NCBI RefSeq assembly: GCF_016097555.1
Contig: NC_054708.1
Span: forward strand, 26,675,572 to 26,739,571
DNA length: 64,000 nucleotides
Source of the DNA: Gigantopelta aegis
Taxonomy: Eukaryota; Mollusca; Gastropoda; Neomphalida; Peltospiridae
Direction: 5' to 3'
Shown: positions 63,906-64,000 of the stretch, in pieces
How the letters are laid out: each line of letters opens with the position of its first letter
Numbering within the stretch: the stretch's first letter is position 1
Notes under the pieces: generated by a model
Seen by the model: the letters and a program-made list of their open reading frames with translations, nothing else
Told to the model about the DNA's origin: nothing
Database searches by the model: none
Position numbers and translations under genes: made by a program

Positions 63906-64000
63906 GACCTAACCTGAACAATTTGGTCAGAAAATCCTCAGCAGTGGCTGGCTGACATTAAACATGCTGAACGTGTAATCTTTGACTTCTGATTTAGTTT

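Overview
The window looks like a piece of a mollusc nuclear genome, most likely a gastropod. This is inferred from intron-rich animal genes, AT-rich DNA, and many copies of tRNA-headed SINEs ending in GTCGTTAAATAAA-type tails that I associate with gastropod genomes. The species cannot be proved from the sequence.

Host genes: three tetraspanin genes lie in tandem on the + strand. Gene 1 (548-12117, 7 coding exons, 278 aa) and gene 2 (16199-38191, 7 coding exons, 274 aa) are complete. Gene 3 (44398-62501 and beyond) shows its first five coding exons, 235 codons. All visible introns are phase 0, and exon sizes are nearly identical between copies. Genes 1 and 2 are closest over exons 2-7 and share intron sequence. 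Exon 1 and the promoter-proximal block of gene 2 instead resemble gene 3, so the cluster looks mosaic.

Mobile DNA fills the introns and spacers. Gene 1 introns hold SINEs, a 9-bp-TSD inverted-repeat element and a 143-bp tandem array. The 12.1-16.1 kb spacer holds minus-strand LINE remnants. Gene 2 intron 1 holds a MITE, a SINE, a THAP-like remnant and a 5'-truncated LINE. Its intron 3 holds a 3.1-kb, 32-bp minisatellite. Its intron 6 holds a 5.7-kb virus-like fossil with terminal inverted repeats, carrying PC4-like, BIR (IAP-like), packaging-ATPase-like and zinc-finger-like parts. The 38.2-44.3 kb spacer is mostly non-coding, ending in a long-armed foldback element just upstream of gene 3. 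Gene 3 intron 1 holds a GC-rich unidentified reading frame and three Tc1-like transposons in a row. The first has an intact DD34E transposase; the third is interrupted by a 2.65-kb insertion loaded with smaller elements. Gene 3 intron 4 holds a 68-bp tandem array.

The most unusual item is the virus-like element in gene 2 intron 6. It has TATA-like promoters repeated before its frames and two proteins starting with the same residues. Also notable are the mosaic structure of gene 2, the stacked Tc1 elements in a TA tract, and several precise foldback elements with target-site duplications.
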